From the NCBI GenBank assembly GCA_002712945.1, contig PAVA01000075.1:1-17213 (forward strand): a stretch of 17,213 nt of DNA, given 5' to 3'. This stretch comes from Citromicrobium sp. GTDB lineage: Bacteria > Pseudomonadota > Alphaproteobacteria > Sphingomonadales > Sphingomonadaceae. Under the pieces are notes generated by a model that was not told the DNA's origin, did not search any database, and saw nothing but the letters and a program-made list of their open reading frames with translations. This document shows, piece after piece, positions 15,182 through 17,213 of the stretch (its first letter is position 1; each line of letters begins with the position of its first letter). The position numbers and the translations under genes were made by a program.

Positions 15182-16516
15182 ATGTCGATGAAAATCGCCC
15201 TCGCAAAACTCTCCGCGACCGCCGCGGGCACCGCAATGCTTGCCGGTGGCGCGCTTCACGTGGCCGAAGAGCAGGTCGCCGCGACCGATTACAAGTCGGT
15301 CAAGGACGCGCCCGCTCCGGCGATGCGCTACGTCAAGGAAGACCGCGTCGTCGAGCGCGAGGTGCCGCGCACCACGCTGCGCAAGCGCCGGGTGGTCAAG
15401 CGGACGGTCGAATGTGTGCCCGCCAGCCTCGCAGGGGCAGGCGGCACCGGCGTCGGCGCGGGCGAACAGATCATCTACGACGCACGCAGCCGCACCGCGC
15501 GGATCTCGCACGAGGATGCGGATCTCGTCGCGGCTGCGGAAGCCTGCGCCCAGTTCGGCGATGGTGCATCGCGCACGGTCGTTGCGGTCGCGCCCACCGC
15601 GACCCAGGTCGGCTATGGCGGCGGCGGTTTCGCGGGCGGCGGTGGCGGCCAGGGCGGCGGGCTGACCGTGATCGGCGGCAGCGGCGGCGGCGGTTTCGGC
15701 GGTGGCTTCTTCGGCGGTTTCTTCGGCGGTGGCGGCAGCAGCGGCACGGTCTCGATCAGCACGACCACGACCAGCGGCGTCGGATCGACCGGCTCCACCT
15801 CGGGCGGGATCGACATCGACATCGACGTCGGTGCATCGACTTCGACCTCGACTTCGGGCGGGTCCACCTCGACCTCGACCGGCGGCGTGACCTCGACCAG
15901 CAGCAGCTCGTCGACCACCGGGGGCGTGTCCACGTCCACCGGCGGTGTCAGCACCTCGACCGGCGGCGTCTCGACGTCGACAGGCGGAGTCAGCACCTCG
16001 AGCGGTGTCAGCACGTCCACGGGCGGTGTCAGCACATCCTCGTCGACCTCCTCCTCGACCTCGGGCAACCCGTCCAGCTCGACCAGTTCCAGCTCTTCGG
16101 GCGATGTTTCGAGCTCGTCCTCGGGCGACGTTTCGAGCTCGTCATCGGGCGATGTCTCCAGTTCCTCGTCCGGCGACGTTTCGAGCAGTTCGTCCACCTC
16201 GGGCGATGTCAGCAGCTCGTCCTCGACCTCCGGCGACGTGAGCAGCAGCTCGTCCACCTCGGGCAACGTGTCGAGCAGCAGCTCGACCTCCGGCGACGTC
16301 AGCACCAGCTCTTCCACTTCGGGCGATGTCAGCACCAGTTCGGGCAATGGCTCGAGCCATGGCCACGGCAGCAGCGGCTGGTCGAGCACGGGCGGTTCGG
16401 GCCATGGCGGCAGCAGCGGTACACCGGTGCCCGCACCGCCGGTCGGCCTGCTGTTCGGCGCCGCGGCGCTGGCGATCATCACCCGCCGCAAGTGGGCCTC
16501 CAAATCCGACGACTGA
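15182..16516 (+). CDS. Repetitive Gly/Ser/Thr-rich exported protein with VPAP (PEP-CTERM-like) sorting tail
   Basis: The 444-residue product has a poorly defined hydrophobic N-terminus (about 3-28, AKLSATAAGTAMLAGGAL) that may act as a signal. A basic region (50-78, ending VECVP) follows, then a Gly-rich stretch (144-186, GFGGGFFGGFFGGGG) and a long low-complexity Ser/Thr region (about 190-390). The repeats there are TSTGGVS (7 residues), SSSSSGDV (8) and SSSSSTSGDV (10). The C-terminus PVPAPPVGLLFGAAALAIITRRK (415-437) has the motif, hydrophobic helix and basic cluster of a PEP-CTERM-type exosortase signal. It is probably a heavily modified surface or exopolysaccharide-associated protein; function unknown. 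Starts at 15182 and 15188 (MSMKI) are both possible. Cysteines are Cys78 and Cys122. A terminator follows 40 bases past the stop. Confidence 0.8.
   Translation: MSMKIALAKLSATAAGTAMLAGGALHVAEEQVAATDYKSVKDAPAPAMRYVKEDRVVEREVPRTTLRKRRVVKRTVECVPASLAGAGGTGVGAGEQIIYDARSRTARISHEDADLVAAAEACAQFGDGASRTVVAVAPTATQVGYGGGGFAGGGGGQGGGLTVIGGSGGGGFGGGFFGGFFGGGGSSGTVSISTTTTSGVGSTGSTSGGIDIDIDVGASTSTSTSGGSTSTSTGGVTSTSSSSSTTGGVSTSTGGVSTSTGGVSTSTGGVSTSSGVSTSTGGVSTSSSTSSSTSGNPSSSTSSSSSGDVSSSSSGDVSSSSSGDVSSSSSGDVSSSSSTSGDVSSSSSTSGDVSSSSSTSGNVSSSSSTSGDVSTSSSTSGDVSTSSGNGSSHGHGSSGWSSTGGSGHGGSSGTPVPAPPVGLLFGAAALAIITRRKWASKSDD
15941..16346 (+). repeat. In-frame tandem repeats of 21, 24 and 30 bp
   Basis: Glycine codons mark the period. 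GGC at 15941, 15962 and 15983 gives 21-bp TSTGGVS units, with a degenerate continuation to 16022. GGC at 16100, 16124, 16148 and 16172 gives 24-bp SSSSSGDV units. GGC at 16202, 16232, 16262, 16292 and 16322 gives 30-bp SSSSSTSGDV units. All periods are multiples of three, so unit gain or loss keeps the frame. Synonymous variation between units (GAT/GAC, AGC/TCG/TCC) shows the array is not freshly amplified. Confidence 0.9.
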
Positions 16517-16556
16517 TCGGCGCTCCGGCCCTGGGGCCACGCGAGCGCTGTGTCTT

Positions 16557-16595
16557 GGGCGGGGGTGGCTTGCCAGGAGCTGCCTCCGCCCTTTT
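16557..16595 (+). terminator. Rho-independent terminator of the repeat-protein gene
   Basis: GGGCGGGGGTGGC (16557-16569) pairs with GCTGCCTCCGCCC (16579-16591) over 13 positions, three of them G-U, around a 9-base loop. TTTT follows directly. It lies 40 bases past the repeat-protein stop. Confidence 0.8.
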
Positions 16596-16610
16596 CGCAT
16601 GACCCAAACG

Positions 16611-16641
16611 AAAAGGCCCGACCGCAATGGCCGGGCCTTTT
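16611..16641 (-). terminator. Terminator of the aconitase gene, probably bidirectional
   Basis: AAAAGGCCCG (16611-16620) and CGGGCCTTTT (16632-16641) form a perfect 10-base stem around an 11-base loop. The A and T runs at the base give a T tract on both strands. It lies 25 bases past the aconitase stop on the minus strand and backs up the plus-strand terminator at 16557-16595. Confidence 0.88.
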
Positions 16642-16665
16642 CTTATGCCTGAGAGGCGGTGAGCC

Positions 16666-17213
16666 TTACTGGCTCGCCAGCTTCCTGATGACGTACTGCA
16701 GGATGCCGCCGTTGCGGTAGTAGTCCAGCTCGTTCTCGGTATCGATCCGGCACTTGGCGGTGAAGCTGAAGGTGCTGCCGTCCTCGCGCGTCACGTCCAC
16801 GGTCACGTCCTGCGCCGGCTTGAGATCGGCGAGGCCGCGAATGGTGAAGCTGTCGGTGCTGGTGAGGCCCAGCGTTTCGCGCGTATCGCCATCCTTGAAC
16901 TGCAGCGGCAGCACGCCCATCCCGACGAGGTTGGAGCGGTGAATACGCTCGAAACTCTCGACGATCACCGCACGCACGCCCAGCAGGATCGTGCCCTTGG
17001 CCGCCCAGTCGCGGCTGGAGCCCGTGCCGTATTCCTTGCCCGCGACGACCACCAGCGGGGTGCCGTCTTCCTTGTGGCGCATGGCGGCGTCGTAGATCGG
17101 CATCTGTTCGCCGTTATAGGTGGTGTAGCCACCCTCGACGCCGGGGACCATTTCGTTCTTGATGCGGATATTGGCGAAGGTGCCGCGCATCATCACGTCG
17201 TGGTTGCCGCGGC
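16666..17213 (-). CDS. acnA: Aconitate hydratase, C-terminal part (5' end cut off by window edge)
   Basis: AcnA interconverts citrate and isocitrate in the TCA cycle using a 4Fe-4S cluster. Only the C-terminal swivel domain (domain 4) is visible, about 182 residues. It begins in the motif [19 protein letters not shown], then [20 protein letters not shown] with the substrate-binding GTGSSR loop, [27 protein letters not shown], and the C-terminal [22 protein letters not shown]. This spacing is that of the AcnA/IRP class, not AcnB. The cluster cysteines and the start lie beyond base 17213. It converges on the repeat-protein gene, separated by two terminators. Confidence 0.97.
   Translation of the reverse strand, partial: RGNHDVMMRGTFANIRIKNEMVPGVEGGYTTYNGEQMPIYDAAMRHKEDGTPLVVVAGKEYGTGSSRDWAAKGTILLGVRAVIVESFERIHRSNLVGMGVLPLQFKDGDTRETLGLTSTDSFTIRGLADLKPAQDVTVDVTREDGSTFSFTAKCRIDTENELDYYRNGGILQYVIRKLASQ

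Noticed and set aside
15941..16346. Possible CRISPR-like array
   Set aside because: The regular 21-30 bp periodicity is in-frame coding repeat with no unique spacers and no cas genes nearby.
15613..16503. Antisense Pro/Glu/Val-rich frame opposite the repeat protein
   Set aside because: It is the complement of the Ser/Thr repeat array; its own repeats are a by-product, and it has no start context or signal.

Overview
The window reads as core chromosome of a high-GC alphaproteobacterium. The protein repertoire fits the Sphingomonadales and most resembles the Erythrobacteraceae: SecB, a Tim44-like protein, MltA, a bacterial-type RuvAB, and VPAP-type C-terminal sorting tails. The genus is inferred from protein style; no rRNA or other marker gene is present. 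No tRNA, rRNA, insertion sequence, integrase, phage gene or CRISPR array was seen. Coding is dense, and no gene-free stretch exceeds 300 bases.

Bases 1-4170 form an envelope region. secB (minus, cut by the left edge) is divergent from a plus-strand run: Tim44-domain protein, mltA, smr and msrQ. The last three overlap by 4 and 1 bases, so they are almost certainly co-translated. A minus-strand lipoprotein with two helix-hairpin-helix repeats converges on msrQ and overlaps its end by 11 bases.

Bases 4238-10852 are an oxygen and peroxide region on the minus strand: a soluble globin-coupled chemoreceptor, katG, and an ahpC-ahpF operon. The chemoreceptor and katG each end in a Rho-independent terminator, and these two terminators are nearly identical (35 of 37 bases). 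Upstream of katG and of ahpC are 15-bp T-N11-A dyads beginning with the same six bases, a plausible shared OxyR-type peroxide control. msrQ, which serves repair of oxidised methionine, lies about 0.6 kb from the chemoreceptor.

Bases 10887-14954 carry aroC (minus) and, divergently, ruvA and ruvB. A perfect 19-bp palindrome lies midway between the aroC and ruvA starts. ruvA and ruvB are split by two genes: a secreted DsrE-like protein, and a lower-GC, three-helix membrane protein of unknown function whose stop codon overlaps the ruvB start.

Bases 15182-17213 hold a large Gly/Ser/Thr-rich surface protein with in-frame repeats of 21, 24 and 30 bp and a VPAP-type C-terminal sorting signal, then two terminators and the 3' end of an aconitase gene (minus, cut by the right edge).

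Most of the window is ordinary housekeeping sequence. The least explained items are the membrane protein inside ruvAB, the repeat protein, the paired terminators around the chemoreceptor, and the palindromes upstream of katG and between aroC and ruvA.
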